DNA of 64,000 bases from Thalassotalea sp. Lineage in GTDB: Bacteria; Pseudomonadota; Gammaproteobacteria; Enterobacterales; Alteromonadaceae. Location of the stretch: positions 18,984-82,983 of the forward strand of contig JAKVCY010000009.1 of NCBI GenBank assembly GCA_022448425.1, written 5' to 3'. Position numbers and translations under genes: made by a program. Positions 27,321 through 36,428 of the stretch are shown piece by piece. Position 1 is the first letter of the stretch. Every line of letters starts with the position of its first letter. A model generated the notes under the pieces. That model made no database searches. It was not told the origin of the DNA and saw only the letters and a program-made list of their open reading frames with translations.

Positions 27321-28955
27321 TTAAATTGTTTTTGAAGAAGTGCTCAACGGCAGTGTATTGTCCGTAAAGTATTCGACAATTCGTTTTTTTTCAATAGGCT
27401 TACTCAAGTAACCGTCAAACGCAAAGTGGTTATTTTCTTGTTGTTGAATTTGAAAGACATCAGCCGTTAAGGCGACAATCGGCGTAGTTATACCCAATGC
27501 GCGAATTTGATTACTAGCCTCAATGCCATCGATGCCTGGCAGATGAATATCCATAAAGATAACATCATACTCATTTTCTTGGCAGAGAGTTACCGCCGAT
27601 TCACCATCGTGTGCAAAGCTAAAGTCCTGATTCAAGCTTTTAAAAACGATGGTAGCAACTTTGCGATTAATCGCATTGTCTTCGACAATGAGTACTTTTA
27701 GCCCGGCAATATCACAACGAATATTGCTGTCAAAGTTCAGGTCTTTTGGTACTTCAATATCTGAAAGAGGTAGGCTTACTGTAAGCTTTGTGCCTTTGCC
27801 AAGTTGACTGGTAAGCGCAATGTCGCCTTCCATCAACTCTACTAAGCTTTTTGTAATACAAAGTCCTAAGCCTGTCCCTTCGCTATTACGCTTGTTGCCC
27901 ACTTGCTCGTATTTGTTGAACAGGTTCAATTGGTTTTCCTTTGAAATACCAATGCCTTGGTCTTCGATAACAAAATTTAGTGAATGTGAATTGACGTGGG
28001 CGGATACAAAAATATGCTTCCCAGCCTCAGTAAATTTAACGGCATTATTGATGATGTTTATCAAAATTTGGCCGACCTTACCTTCGTCGAGAAATAAGAG
28101 CTCTGGAAGGTCTTCGGCGATGTCAAAGTTGAGGGAGACATCTTTTTCCTTGGCCTTAATTTGCATCATGCCATTGATGTGCTGTAAAAATTTTGCCGCT
28201 TGAAACCAAGTTGGTATTACTTCCATTTTACCGGCTTCAATTTTACTCAAGTCGAGAACTGAATTAACTATATGCAGCAAGCGTCCCGCACTGAAATCAA
28301 TTTCTTGAACGTAATCATGGATGTCAGCCGGCAATGGCGTCTTGGATGATTGTTCGATAATGGCCTGACTAAATCCAGTAATGGCATTAAGTGGTGTGCG
28401 AACTTCATGGCTGATGTTAGACAAAAATTCGGTTTTGAAGTCACTAGCGTCTTTTGCTTCTTTAAGGCTTTGTCTTAACTCCATTTGTGCGATGACCTGA
28501 CGACTCAGAATCTGTAGCGCTTTTCGCTGGTGGTCATTTAGTTTTTTGGGTTTGTCGCTGATTGTGCATAACGTACCAATGGCATGGCCTGAGGGGGTAA
28601 CGAGTTGCGCACCAGCGTAGAACCGAATATTTGGGTCTTCTGTAACTAATGGATTGTCGCAAAAGCGTTCGTCTTCTAGCGCATTAGGAACTTCAAATAC
28701 CTCACGTTCGTGAATGGCATGGGCGCAAAAAGCGATGTCTCGGTGTGTTTCGCTTACATCAACACCTATTTTTGATTTAAACCATTGGCGGTCAGGATCT
28801 ACTAAGCTGATAAGCGCTATTGGCGTTTCACAAATTTCTGATGCGAGTTCAGTTAAGTCGTCAAATACCTTTTCCGCTTCGGTATCGAGAATATCGTAGC
28901 TGTAAAGCGCCTGCAGGCGCTGTGTTTCGTCGTTTGTTGGTGGTGCACTTTTCAT
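27321..28955 (-). CDS. Soluble hybrid histidine kinase (GAF-HisKA-HATPase-REC)
   Basis: 544 residues without membrane segments. An N-terminal GAF domain (about 20-160) is of the type beginning RLQALYSYDILDTEAEKVFDDL. It is followed by a dimerisation/phosphoacceptor helix with His in FLSNISHEVRTPLNAI (about 182-197). The ATPase domain has a G1 box DQGIGISKENQ and a G2 box GTGLGLCITKSL, and the receiver domain has phospho-Asp in DVIFMDIHLPGIDG (about 470-483). No output domain or cognate regulator is adjacent. Small-molecule or redox sensing through GAF is likely but unspecified. Confidence 0.88.
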   Translation of the reverse strand: MKSAPPTNDETQRLQALYSYDILDTEAEKVFDDLTELASEICETPIALISLVDPDRQWFKSKIGVDVSETHRDIAFCAHAIHEREVFEVPNALEDERFCDNPLVTEDPNIRFYAGAQLVTPSGHAIGTLCTISDKPKKLNDHQRKALQILSRQVIAQMELRQSLKEAKDASDFKTEFLSNISHEVRTPLNAITGFSQAIIEQSSKTPLPADIHDYVQEIDFSAGRLLHIVNSVLDLSKIEAGKMEVIPTWFQAAKFLQHINGMMQIKAKEKDVSLNFDIAEDLPELLFLDEGKVGQILINIINNAVKFTEAGKHIFVSAHVNSHSLNFVIEDQGIGISKENQLNLFNKYEQVGNKRNSEGTGLGLCITKSLVELMEGDIALTSQLGKGTKLTVSLPLSDIEVPKDLNFDSNIRCDIAGLKVLIVEDNAINRKVATIVFKSLNQDFSFAHDGESAVTLCQENEYDVIFMDIHLPGIDGIEASNQIRALGITTPIVALTADVFQIQQQENNHFAFDGYLSKPIEKKRIVEYFTDNTLPLSTSSKTI

Positions 28956-29046
28956 GGAGGTCAGATATTTTTCTTGAGCTACTCAATTGCTTTAAGCATA
29001 GCGTGTATTTGAAGTTGTTAGCAATTTTATCGACATTACTCGATAT

Positions 29047-29757
29047 TTAATTAGTCGATACTACGATGTGACCCCCCAGTCTGTGCTTGTTTCCTGGTGA
29101 TGTAAGGATTGTGACGCTAACAACCCCTTGTTTTGCCCAAGTTCTGCGCTTTACTTGCAAACATGGTTGATGTGTTTCGATAGCTAAGTGTCGACAAAGC
29201 TCCACTGGTGCTAAAACAGCTTCTATTTCGTGTGAAGCTTCTGTCAGTGGTGCGACTGCGGAGAGAAATTCGTGAGGCGTTATCTCATTGAAGTTCTGTG
29301 CTAGGTATGTAGGTACTAACTTATCATTTACATAGCGTTGTTCAAATTGTATTGGAATATCGTTCTCTAAATGCAATATTTCCGAATAGAATGATTGGCT
29401 GCCTGAAGGGCACCCTAGCAAAATTGCGATTTCATCGTCGACGGTAACTGCGTTGAGTATTAACTGTTTCGCACTATGGTGATGGCCGCGAGCTGAAATT
29501 TCGTCTGCAATATTGTTAATTTCAAGCAAAGAGGATTGTGATTTAAAGGTCGCGACAAACGTACCAGCCCCCTGAGTTCGAACTAGAATACCTTGCTCAG
29601 TTAATTCTTGTAAAGCGCGTCTAGCAGTCATGCGGCTTACATTAAACTGTTCTGCCAGCTCATTTTCCGAGGGCACTTTTGCGTTCTGTGGCCAAATGCC
29701 TGATTCTATTTTGTTTAGAATGAACTGTTTAATGATGCCAAATTTCGTTAATACCAT
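29047..29757 (-). CDS. hutC: Histidine utilisation repressor HutC (GntR family)
   Basis: 236 residues. The N-terminal GntR winged helix has KVPSENELAEQFNVSRMTARRALQELTEQGILVRTQGAGTFV (about 23-65, shown in part by its key segments), and a UTRA effector domain follows with EILHLENDIPIQFEQRYVN. HutC represses hut genes and is released by urocanate. It is divergent from hutI, with a palindromic operator between them, which supports the specific name. The other hut genes (hutU, hutH) are not in the window. Confidence 0.9.
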   Translation of the reverse strand: MVLTKFGIIKQFILNKIESGIWPQNAKVPSENELAEQFNVSRMTARRALQELTEQGILVRTQGAGTFVATFKSQSSLLEINNIADEISARGHHHSAKQLILNAVTVDDEIAILLGCPSGSQSFYSEILHLENDIPIQFEQRYVNDKLVPTYLAQNFNEITPHEFLSAVAPLTEASHEIEAVLAPVELCRHLAIETHQPCLQVKRRTWAKQGVVSVTILTSPGNKHRLGGHIVVSTN

Positions 29758-29857
29758 ATTACTGTGCCTAAAATGCCATTTATCGATAGCGCAATGGATG
29801 ATTGTTAATATTGTAAACTAACAAAACCCTCTCAGAAATAAGCGTAAAGTATAAAGG

Positions 29858-29869
29858 TTGTATATACAA
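29858..29869. promoter_or_regulatory. Probable HutC operator
   Basis: TTGTATATACAA is a perfect 12-bp palindrome between hutC and hutI. It closely matches the HutC site known from Pseudomonas (CTTGTATGTACAAG as I recall it). It should control hutI and probably hutC itself. Confidence 0.8.
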
Positions 29870-29991
29870 GTATTGCAGGGAAAAGGCTAATCGAGTAAAT
29901 TTCACCTCTATGATAAGCACTGTTTTAGCTCGCCGACTAAACTTAGTAGCGATCGACTAAATACCTATCGAATTAACTTTGAGACATACCA

Positions 29992-31230
29992 ATGACAATA
30001 TCAAAACAATGGCAACGACTTTTTATTAACGTAAATCTTGCGACCATGACCAATGGCGCCGAAGATTATGCTGAAATTACTGATGCAGCACTCGCCATTG
30101 TTGACGGCAAAATCGCATGGTTAGGTAAGATGGCAGATTTACCTGACTACTCTGCGCAAGAGGTCGACGTCATTGATGGAAAAAACGGCTGGTTAACGCC
30201 CGGCTTAGTTGATTGTCACACCCACCTAGTCTTCGGTGGGAATAGGGCTAACGAGTTTGAAATGCGCTTGCAAGGTAAGAGCTATGAGGAAATAGCTAAA
30301 GCTGGCGGTGGAATTGTTTCGACAGTGTCTGCGACCCGCAATGCAACGCGAGAAGAGCTTGTGGCTTCAGCACGTCCAAGACTTAATGCCCTCCATCAGC
30401 AAGGAGTAAGTACGATAGAAATTAAGTCTGGTTATGGTTTGGATACTGAGAATGAAGTCAAAATGTTGCAAGCAGCTGGTGATTTAGCATCAAGCTCACC
30501 AGTTAATATTTGTCGAACGTTTCTAGGAGCGCACGCGTTACCTGTAGAGTACGAAGACCGCGCCGATGAATACATTGATTTAGTATGCCGTGAGATGATT
30601 CCATTAGTTGCCAAAGAACAACTCGCCGACGCAGTTGACGTATTTTGTGAAGGTATAGGATTTGACCTTGTTCAGACTGAGCGCGTGTTTCAAGCCGCAA
30701 AAGCGCATGGTTTAGCGATAAAAGTGCATGCTGAGCAGCTTTCGAATTTGGGAGGCACAGCACTTGCCGCTCGCTATAACGCATTATCCTCTGATCATGT
30801 AGAATTTCTAGGTGAAGCTGGTATAGAAGCAATGGCAAGCTCGGGAATGACAGCAAACTTATTGCCCGGTGCGTTCTACTTCCTTCGTGAAACACAACTA
30901 CCTCCAATCGAACTTTTGCGAAAGCATAAAGTTGCAATGGCAATAGCAACAGACGCGAACCCAGGTAGCTCGCCAATCAATTCTATCCAGCTTATGCTGA
31001 ATATGGCGTGTACATTGTTCCGGTTGACGCCAGCAGAGGCTTTGGCTGGCGTGACATGCCATGGGGCCAAAGCACTTGGATTAGAAGCTACGAAAGGACA
31101 GTTAAAAGTTGGGTTTGATGCTGACATAGCAATGTGGAATATTCACCAACCAGCGGAACTTTGTTATCAATTTGGTGTGAATCCAATGAATCAGCTTTAC
31201 ATTGCTGGCGAGCCTTCAATTGGGCACTAA
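29992..31230 (+). CDS. hutI: Imidazolonepropionase
   Basis: 412 residues, the normal HutI length. The amidohydrolase metal motif VDCHTHLVFGGNRANEFEMRL is at about 72-92, followed by KSGYGLDTENE, the metal His in IKVHAEQ and the late Asp in ATDANPGSSP. It hydrolyses 4-imidazolone-5-propanoate to formiminoglutamate, the third step of histidine degradation. The ATG at 29992 is the first good start after the HutC operator. It is a single-gene unit here, since the next gene is unrelated. Confidence 0.95.
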   Translation: MTISKQWQRLFINVNLATMTNGAEDYAEITDAALAIVDGKIAWLGKMADLPDYSAQEVDVIDGKNGWLTPGLVDCHTHLVFGGNRANEFEMRLQGKSYEEIAKAGGGIVSTVSATRNATREELVASARPRLNALHQQGVSTIEIKSGYGLDTENEVKMLQAAGDLASSSPVNICRTFLGAHALPVEYEDRADEYIDLVCREMIPLVAKEQLADAVDVFCEGIGFDLVQTERVFQAAKAHGLAIKVHAEQLSNLGGTALAARYNALSSDHVEFLGEAGIEAMASSGMTANLLPGAFYFLRETQLPPIELLRKHKVAMAIATDANPGSSPINSIQLMLNMACTLFRLTPAEALAGVTCHGAKALGLEATKGQLKVGFDADIAMWNIHQPAELCYQFGVNPMNQLYIAGEPSIGH

Positions 31231-31324
31231 ATAAAAGCCTGAACCAGCCGCTAACATTGGCTACAAGACTACTGTACAAACCTATTGCTATTGATTAGGC
31301 TTATCTTATCAACAAGGTTTAGGT

Positions 31325-32494
31325 GTGTTTGTATCGATGGAGTCAGTTTTTACCCGCTTAGTGAGCAAGCATAAATGCCTGCTTGCTTGTTTAGCGATTT
31401 TTTCCGTGAATTTTCCCGCTTACGGGGCGCAGGTGTCGCTGATCCCCGTTGATGTTTCTTTGTATTTTCTCATTGGCCTAAGCCTTCCTGGACTGTTTCT
31501 AACAATTAAACCATCAAGCTGGCAGCTGTCGTCTAGATTTTATATTGCCGCAATGGTTGTTTCGTCAATAGGCTTTTGCTATTCGGTTTCGCTAGCAAGT
31601 GGTTTGCAAATGCCTCTAGCATTGAGCTTCGGGGCACTATGTTTACTGATGACGTATCTATGGTATTTCTCAAAAGATTTCTATGGGCAAAATCCAGAAG
31701 CGGCAGAACTCGCACCCCATCTTAGATTGGTTTCAATTGCTATCTCGCTTGCTAGTGTGGTCTATCTCGGTCAAGTTTGGTTAGTATCAGGGTTAGATGC
31801 CTATCTAGGCTGGCTACTATATGGTGGCGTTGTTACATTCATTGCTGCCGCTCATGTTGCTTTTACCGCAAGGTTGTTACCTGAATATGTCGTGACATTG
31901 GTATGCCAGTTAATCCTAACTGCTGTTTTTATCGGCACGATGTTTTTTTACTTACATGCACAGGCTTCGTTGCCTTGGTTAATGGTCAGCTTTATTGGCT
32001 GTGTTGTCATATTTCATATTAATCTTATCGGGACTGAGTTATCTAATCTCCAAAAACAACTTACCAAGAAAGAAGATGAAGATAGTCAGCACCTAACGCA
32101 AGAGCAACTATTTTTCTTTACGCATGACCCAGCCACTAACTTACCTTCTTATCAGCAAGCTATTGTGAGGTTTGAACAACAACTAAAGGGTGATAGCCAA
32201 AGTGCTTATGCGATTGTTGTTATCAAGCCGAAGAACTTTGCCTATGTTAATCAAGTACTAGGTCATCAGAATTCAGATATTATGCTTTTGCAATTGGCAT
32301 ATTGTCTAAATCGTGAGACGAGCAACCTCAGCTATTTGCTTAATTTCGACATCACAGATCGCAGTGCTAAGTTGGCTCGATTACCTAGCTTGGAGTTTAT
32401 GCTAGCTATCGATCTGAAAAAGATAGGTCATGATAAACAGCATATTATCGAAGAGTTAAGCCAGCGCCAATGGGGGCGATACCTGCAGCAATGA
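31325..32494 (+). CDS. N-terminal part of a split GGDEF-EAL membrane protein
   Basis: 389 residues (GTG start; ATG four codons later is an alternative). Seven to eight membrane segments (about 15-245) are followed by a degenerate GGDEF domain that begins THDPATNLPSYQQAI. Its signature is reduced to LPSLEF (LARLPSLEFMLAID), so no cyclase activity is expected. The frame ends in the middle of the GGDEF domain at TGA (32492-32494). This TGA overlaps the ATG of the next frame (ATGA). The missing GGDEF end and an EAL domain are encoded there without a gap, so the two frames are pieces of one protein. See the next entry. Confidence 0.75.
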   Translation: MFVSMESVFTRLVSKHKCLLACLAIFSVNFPAYGAQVSLIPVDVSLYFLIGLSLPGLFLTIKPSSWQLSSRFYIAAMVVSSIGFCYSVSLASGLQMPLALSFGALCLLMTYLWYFSKDFYGQNPEAAELAPHLRLVSIAISLASVVYLGQVWLVSGLDAYLGWLLYGGVVTFIAAAHVAFTARLLPEYVVTLVCQLILTAVFIGTMFFYLHAQASLPWLMVSFIGCVVIFHINLIGTELSNLQKQLTKKEDEDSQHLTQEQLFFFTHDPATNLPSYQQAIVRFEQQLKGDSQSAYAIVVIKPKNFAYVNQVLGHQNSDIMLLQLAYCLNRETSNLSYLLNFDITDRSAKLARLPSLEFMLAIDLKKIGHDKQHIIEELSQRQWGRYLQQ

Positions 32495-33462
32495 GCTTTA
32501 AGAGTTTTTCATTGAGATTCGAATTGGTATTGGGCATTGCAACGACGCTTGAACATGGTCAATCAATCACAGAAGTTATTTCCCATGCAGGTGACGCGGC
32601 GATAGAAGCAGAAAAGCGTCAACTTCTTTGGCTAGAATTTAATGATGAGGTCGCCCGTTATACTGAACAGCAATTGCACAGAATGGAGCGATTAAAACAA
32701 GATATTGCAAACGACAATTTGAAATGGCAACTGGCACCGCAGATAGATACAACGAATAAATCAGTAGTTGGCTTTTCTACGCAAGTTCGATGGCAATACA
32801 GTGGCGAACAGCTTGAGCTTGCAGAATTTATTGACGTTGCTGAGCAAAGTGGAGAACTCTACTCATTAACTAAATGCATGATTGTAAATGCCTTCAAATC
32901 TTTGTTTGAATTGAAAAAGCTTGGCGTTTTTCAACCTGTTGGCGTGCGATTAAACAGTACTGATCTACTAGAACCAGATCTCGGAGACTTCATTGAAGAG
33001 CAAATTCAAAGTTATGGCATTTCAGCGCGTTATTTGATGGTGCAAATGAGTGAGCCAATCGTACAAATGGCATGCGAACGGGCAAGGACTTTAATCGATC
33101 AATTAAAAGCACTTGAGGTTCCTATTTGTATTAGTGATTTTGACGGAAGCTATGAGTCGCTTCGTTATATTCGCAAGTTATCTGTCGATCAGCTAAATAT
33201 TTCTTGTCAGTTATTAGCTAGCGAAGAGGATGCAGGAGCCGAGAAGGCGATTGTAAATTCGCTAGTGAGTTTAGCTCGCACGATGAAGCTCTCTTTTATT
33301 GGCACCCAAGTAAATGATATTTCTTCGTTGGATGCTTTTAAAACAATGGGAGGACATGTTGCAGAGGGTACTGCTATCGCTCCGTCAATAAGCATGTCAG
33401 AGCTGGAAGTATGGGTGGCTAATTGGTACAAGCAATACCCAGATGCTAAAGGAAGAGGATAG
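32491..33462 (+). CDS. C-terminal part of the split GGDEF-EAL protein (degenerate EAL)
   Basis: 323 residues from the ATG at 32491. It begins with the last third of a GGDEF domain (SLRFELVLGIATTLEHGQS, then ISHAGDAAIEAEKRQ) and continues into a full-length but degenerate EAL domain. The EAL signature position reads GFSTQVRW. The usual catalytic DDFGTG is replaced by SDFDGSYESL. No phosphodiesterase activity is expected, so a c-di-GMP-binding or purely structural role is left. The ATGA overlap could allow stop-restart translation, making a two-subunit protein. Otherwise it marks a one-base frameshift. Confidence 0.7.
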   Translation: MSFKSFSLRFELVLGIATTLEHGQSITEVISHAGDAAIEAEKRQLLWLEFNDEVARYTEQQLHRMERLKQDIANDNLKWQLAPQIDTTNKSVVGFSTQVRWQYSGEQLELAEFIDVAEQSGELYSLTKCMIVNAFKSLFELKKLGVFQPVGVRLNSTDLLEPDLGDFIEEQIQSYGISARYLMVQMSEPIVQMACERARTLIDQLKALEVPICISDFDGSYESLRYIRKLSVDQLNISCQLLASEEDAGAEKAIVNSLVSLARTMKLSFIGTQVNDISSLDAFKTMGGHVAEGTAIAPSISMSELEVWVANWYKQYPDAKGRG

Positions 33463-33564
33463 GGCCTGTTGACTTTTGTCCTAATGATTGAAGCAACAGA
33501 GACCTTCAATGGAACCTGTTGCTTCTTAGTTGGGAATAGCGTCGGTAATTAGTGTCTATAACTG

Positions 33565-33600
33565 ATACCAATTACCTTAAATATTTAATTAAATTGGTAT
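33565..33600. repeat. Inverted repeat ATACCAATT / AATTGGTAT
   Basis: Perfect 9-bp arms (33565-33573 and 33592-33600) around an 18-nt AT-rich spacer, between convergent genes. It resembles short intergenic repeats seen in Alteromonadales, or it may be a weak bidirectional terminator. A single copy was noticed in this window. Confidence 0.55.
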
Positions 33601-33608
33601 GAGATGTC

Positions 33609-34094
33609 TTATTCGATATCTAAAGGGTCTGGCGATAAAATAATCCCAGTGTTATCTGCATAGATATGGTCGTCGGGTAAAAACGTTACGCCCGCAAAAT
33701 TAATTGCAGCGTCTCGTTCGCCCGTAGCTGCAGTACTTGCGCCGACAGGAATAGACACTAAAGCTTGAATGCCAATATCAAGTTCTTCAATTTGGTCAAC
33801 ATCGCGAACACTACCAAAACAAATAATACCTTCCCAATTGTTTTCAGCGGCTAGCTCTGCGACATCAATATCAATAAGTGCGCGACGTGTAGATCCGCCG
33901 CCATCAATAACTAATATTTTACCTTCACCATCTTCTGCCAGTAATTCTCTAACTGTTCCGTTAGTTTCGAAGCACTTAACCGTAACAATTTGACCGCCAA
34001 ACGAATTTCTTCCGCCATAATTACTAAAAATAGGCTCTAGCACGTCAATTAGATCGGCATAAATATTACACAGTTCTGAAGTGTTATATTCCAT
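33609..34094 (-). CDS. rraA: RraA-family protein (RNase E activity regulator)
   Basis: 161 residues, the E. coli RraA length. Conserved elements include [21 protein letters not shown] near 24-44, [30 protein letters not shown] and the C-terminal [14 protein letters not shown]. RraA binds RNase E and inhibits RNA decay. Related proteins are aldolases, but the sequence is closest to the true RraA type. It stands alone on the minus strand among c-di-GMP genes. In E. coli rraA lies next to menA, downstream of hslVU; here it is a few kb away from hslVU, on the other side of a chemoreceptor gene. Confidence 0.92.
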   Translation of the reverse strand: MEYNTSELCNIYADLIDVLEPIFSNYGGRNSFGGQIVTVKCFETNGTVRELLAEDGEGKILVIDGGGSTRRALIDIDVAELAAENNWEGIICFGSVRDVDQIEELDIGIQALVSIPVGASTAATGERDAAINFAGVTFLPDDHIYADNTGIILSPDPLDIE

Positions 34095-34270
34095 ATATTT
34101 CTCTTTTGGGCATTACAGCATTAATTACTACTCGTTAGATATTTTAGTCTACTGTGATCCTGCGTCTAGTAATATTTGCTAATTCACTGATTAAGCGACA
34201 CTAATCTAGCTTGAAATGTCCCGCGAAACACTATTAAATGGCCTTATCTATATTTCTCTCGAAGGTGGAC

Positions 34271-36274
34271 ATGAGCGAACAAATTTTTGCCAACACATCA
34301 TTGTTTTTGGTAAATGCGGTAGTGTTCGGCACACTTTCCTTTTTCCTCTGGCTTTTTGCTCGTGGCCTCGGCGCACAATATGTACGAATTTGGTTGCTGA
34401 GTGCAGGTGCGCTGACGGTGGCTCAGATTACCCAGGCAGTCAAAGCATTCACCGTTATGTCTCCTGTAGACAGTATTGAGCAAGTTACCCTAACAGCAAT
34501 ATATTCAACCAGCATGTTTCTGTTTGTAGGGCTTTATTTGCTTGGGATATATTGCGCGCAAAACAAGCCAAAGCTCTCTAAGCGCTTTATGCCATATGCT
34601 GTCAGCGCTACCATACTGTTATCAATAACACTCACCCTGATTTGTGCCTTTGAAGAAAATCATGTTTACGATCGGTTCTTTTTACGAGAAACAGTACCAG
34701 CTTTTATTTTCGCTATAGGTTATTTTTACATATGTTTTTGCTTACTCAAGGCTGATGTAAGGCATTTCTCAAACCGTATCGTTACGGGCATTTGTCTAGT
34801 GCTAGGTGCCCGGCTCTTTGCTTTTTCTATGCTGTCGACTTTTGCCATTGAAGACCTCTGGTTTTATCAAGTGCAGCAATTCTTAGTGTATTTCGATGTC
34901 GGAGCTCACGCGCTAATCGGCTTTAGTATGCTGATCTGGATGCAAGGTGCTGAACGCAGCGCAGCCTTATCTGCGTTAAATAAAGTAAGTTACCTTGGCA
35001 AACATGACCCTCTGACGGGGTCACTCAATCGTGAGCAGGTCATGGAAAGCATGCCACGACTCATGAAAACAACACTGAGAGCTAATAAACAGTTATGTAT
35101 TTTCCTATTGGATATAAAGCGTTTTAAGTTCGTTAATGATACTTACGGGCTTAAGACGGGCGACTATATACTAGGAGAAGTGGCAAGGCGTCTAAGTGAT
35201 AGCCTTTTCCAGCCTAAGATTATTGGTCGTTTAAGTGGTGACTCTTTTGTTTACGTTTTTGAGTTTGAGCAACAAGACCAAATACCGAAAGCATTGACTC
35301 ATTTGCATGAGTTAATTTCTCATCCGTACCAGTCTGACGGACAAGATATCGTTTTACATTGCAGCATCGGCTATAGTTTTTTCCCACAACACAGCGACAA
35401 AGCTGAAGAGTTATTACAATTTGCGAATTTAGCCCTATTCCAAGCGGAGTCTCGGAACGAGCCAAGTCAGCAGTTTAGCCATGATATGCAGGTTCAGGGT
35501 CGTCATTTACTTGAGGTAGAGAAATCACTACGTCAGGCGATGAAAAATGATGAATTTGAGCTCTTTTTTCAACCTCAACTTAATCTCTTAACAAACAAGC
35601 TTGAAGGTGTTGAAGCCTTGGTTCGCTGGCGTCATCCCGAAGAAGGTTTGTTGATGCCTGGCAAGTTCTTGGCTGATATTGAAGCATTAGCCTTGAATAG
35701 TGAGTTTGACAATTACATTTTGGAAAAATCCTGTCAGACGATTGCTCGCTGGCATGAAAAGTACCGTCGCCGAGTGGCGATTGCAGTCAACATTACTGCC
35801 GTAGAATTTCAAGATCCTCAGTTCGTCTCTAAAATCCAAAACTTGCTGTTTAAGTACGATGTACCTCCTAACTATCTGGAGCTGGAAATTACTGAAAATG
35901 TCGTGATGACAGATTTAGAAACTGCAATGGACACAATTGTTGTGCTTCAAAATATGGGGATTAACGTTTCAATTGATGACTTTGGTACAGGTTACTCGTC
36001 GCTTGCGTATTTGCGTAATTTGCCGATAGAGAAAATCAAAATAGATCGCAGCTTTATCAATGAAATGGCAGAGAATGATTCTGACCTGGTTATTGTGAAG
36101 TCGATGATTAAACTTTCTCATGGTTTGGGTAAACGGGTCTTAGCTGAGGGCGTAGAAACTCAGACTCAGCTCGATATCCTCCGTAATCTTGATTGTGACG
36201 CTGTTCAGGGCTACTTCATCAGCAAGCCCATACCAGAAGAAAAATTAGTAAAATATTTTGCTAGAAAAACTTAG
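34271..36274 (+). CDS. Membrane GGDEF-EAL protein, probable c-di-GMP phosphodiesterase
   Basis: 667 residues from the ATG at 34271 (MSEQIFANT), which has AAGG upstream; an ATG at 34238 would add 11 residues. About seven membrane segments (to about residue 225) precede a GGDEF domain with a degraded signature (GRLSGDSFVYVF, SGDSF). The EAL domain is intact: GVEALVRWRHP, then ITENVVMTD, IDDFGTGYSSLAYLRNLP, IKIDRSFI and AEGVETQTQLD. So c-di-GMP cleavage is likely and synthesis unlikely. It is divergent from rraA. Confidence 0.88.
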   Translation: MSEQIFANTSLFLVNAVVFGTLSFFLWLFARGLGAQYVRIWLLSAGALTVAQITQAVKAFTVMSPVDSIEQVTLTAIYSTSMFLFVGLYLLGIYCAQNKPKLSKRFMPYAVSATILLSITLTLICAFEENHVYDRFFLRETVPAFIFAIGYFYICFCLLKADVRHFSNRIVTGICLVLGARLFAFSMLSTFAIEDLWFYQVQQFLVYFDVGAHALIGFSMLIWMQGAERSAALSALNKVSYLGKHDPLTGSLNREQVMESMPRLMKTTLRANKQLCIFLLDIKRFKFVNDTYGLKTGDYILGEVARRLSDSLFQPKIIGRLSGDSFVYVFEFEQQDQIPKALTHLHELISHPYQSDGQDIVLHCSIGYSFFPQHSDKAEELLQFANLALFQAESRNEPSQQFSHDMQVQGRHLLEVEKSLRQAMKNDEFELFFQPQLNLLTNKLEGVEALVRWRHPEEGLLMPGKFLADIEALALNSEFDNYILEKSCQTIARWHEKYRRRVAIAVNITAVEFQDPQFVSKIQNLLFKYDVPPNYLELEITENVVMTDLETAMDTIVVLQNMGINVSIDDFGTGYSSLAYLRNLPIEKIKIDRSFINEMAENDSDLVIVKSMIKLSHGLGKRVLAEGVETQTQLDILRNLDCDAVQGYFISKPIPEEKLVKYFARKT

Positions 36275-36428
36275 TAACGATCCGATTTTATTGATTATTG
36301 TCAATAGAGCCGGATGTTGTTAAAGTTTTTTTTCCATCATGCCGATACGCTAGATAAATATCTTGTTGCATAAGCTTCATGTGACTGGGTGTTGTGGTGT
36401 AAGCCTCGGGCTTAAAAGGGGGGAATCT

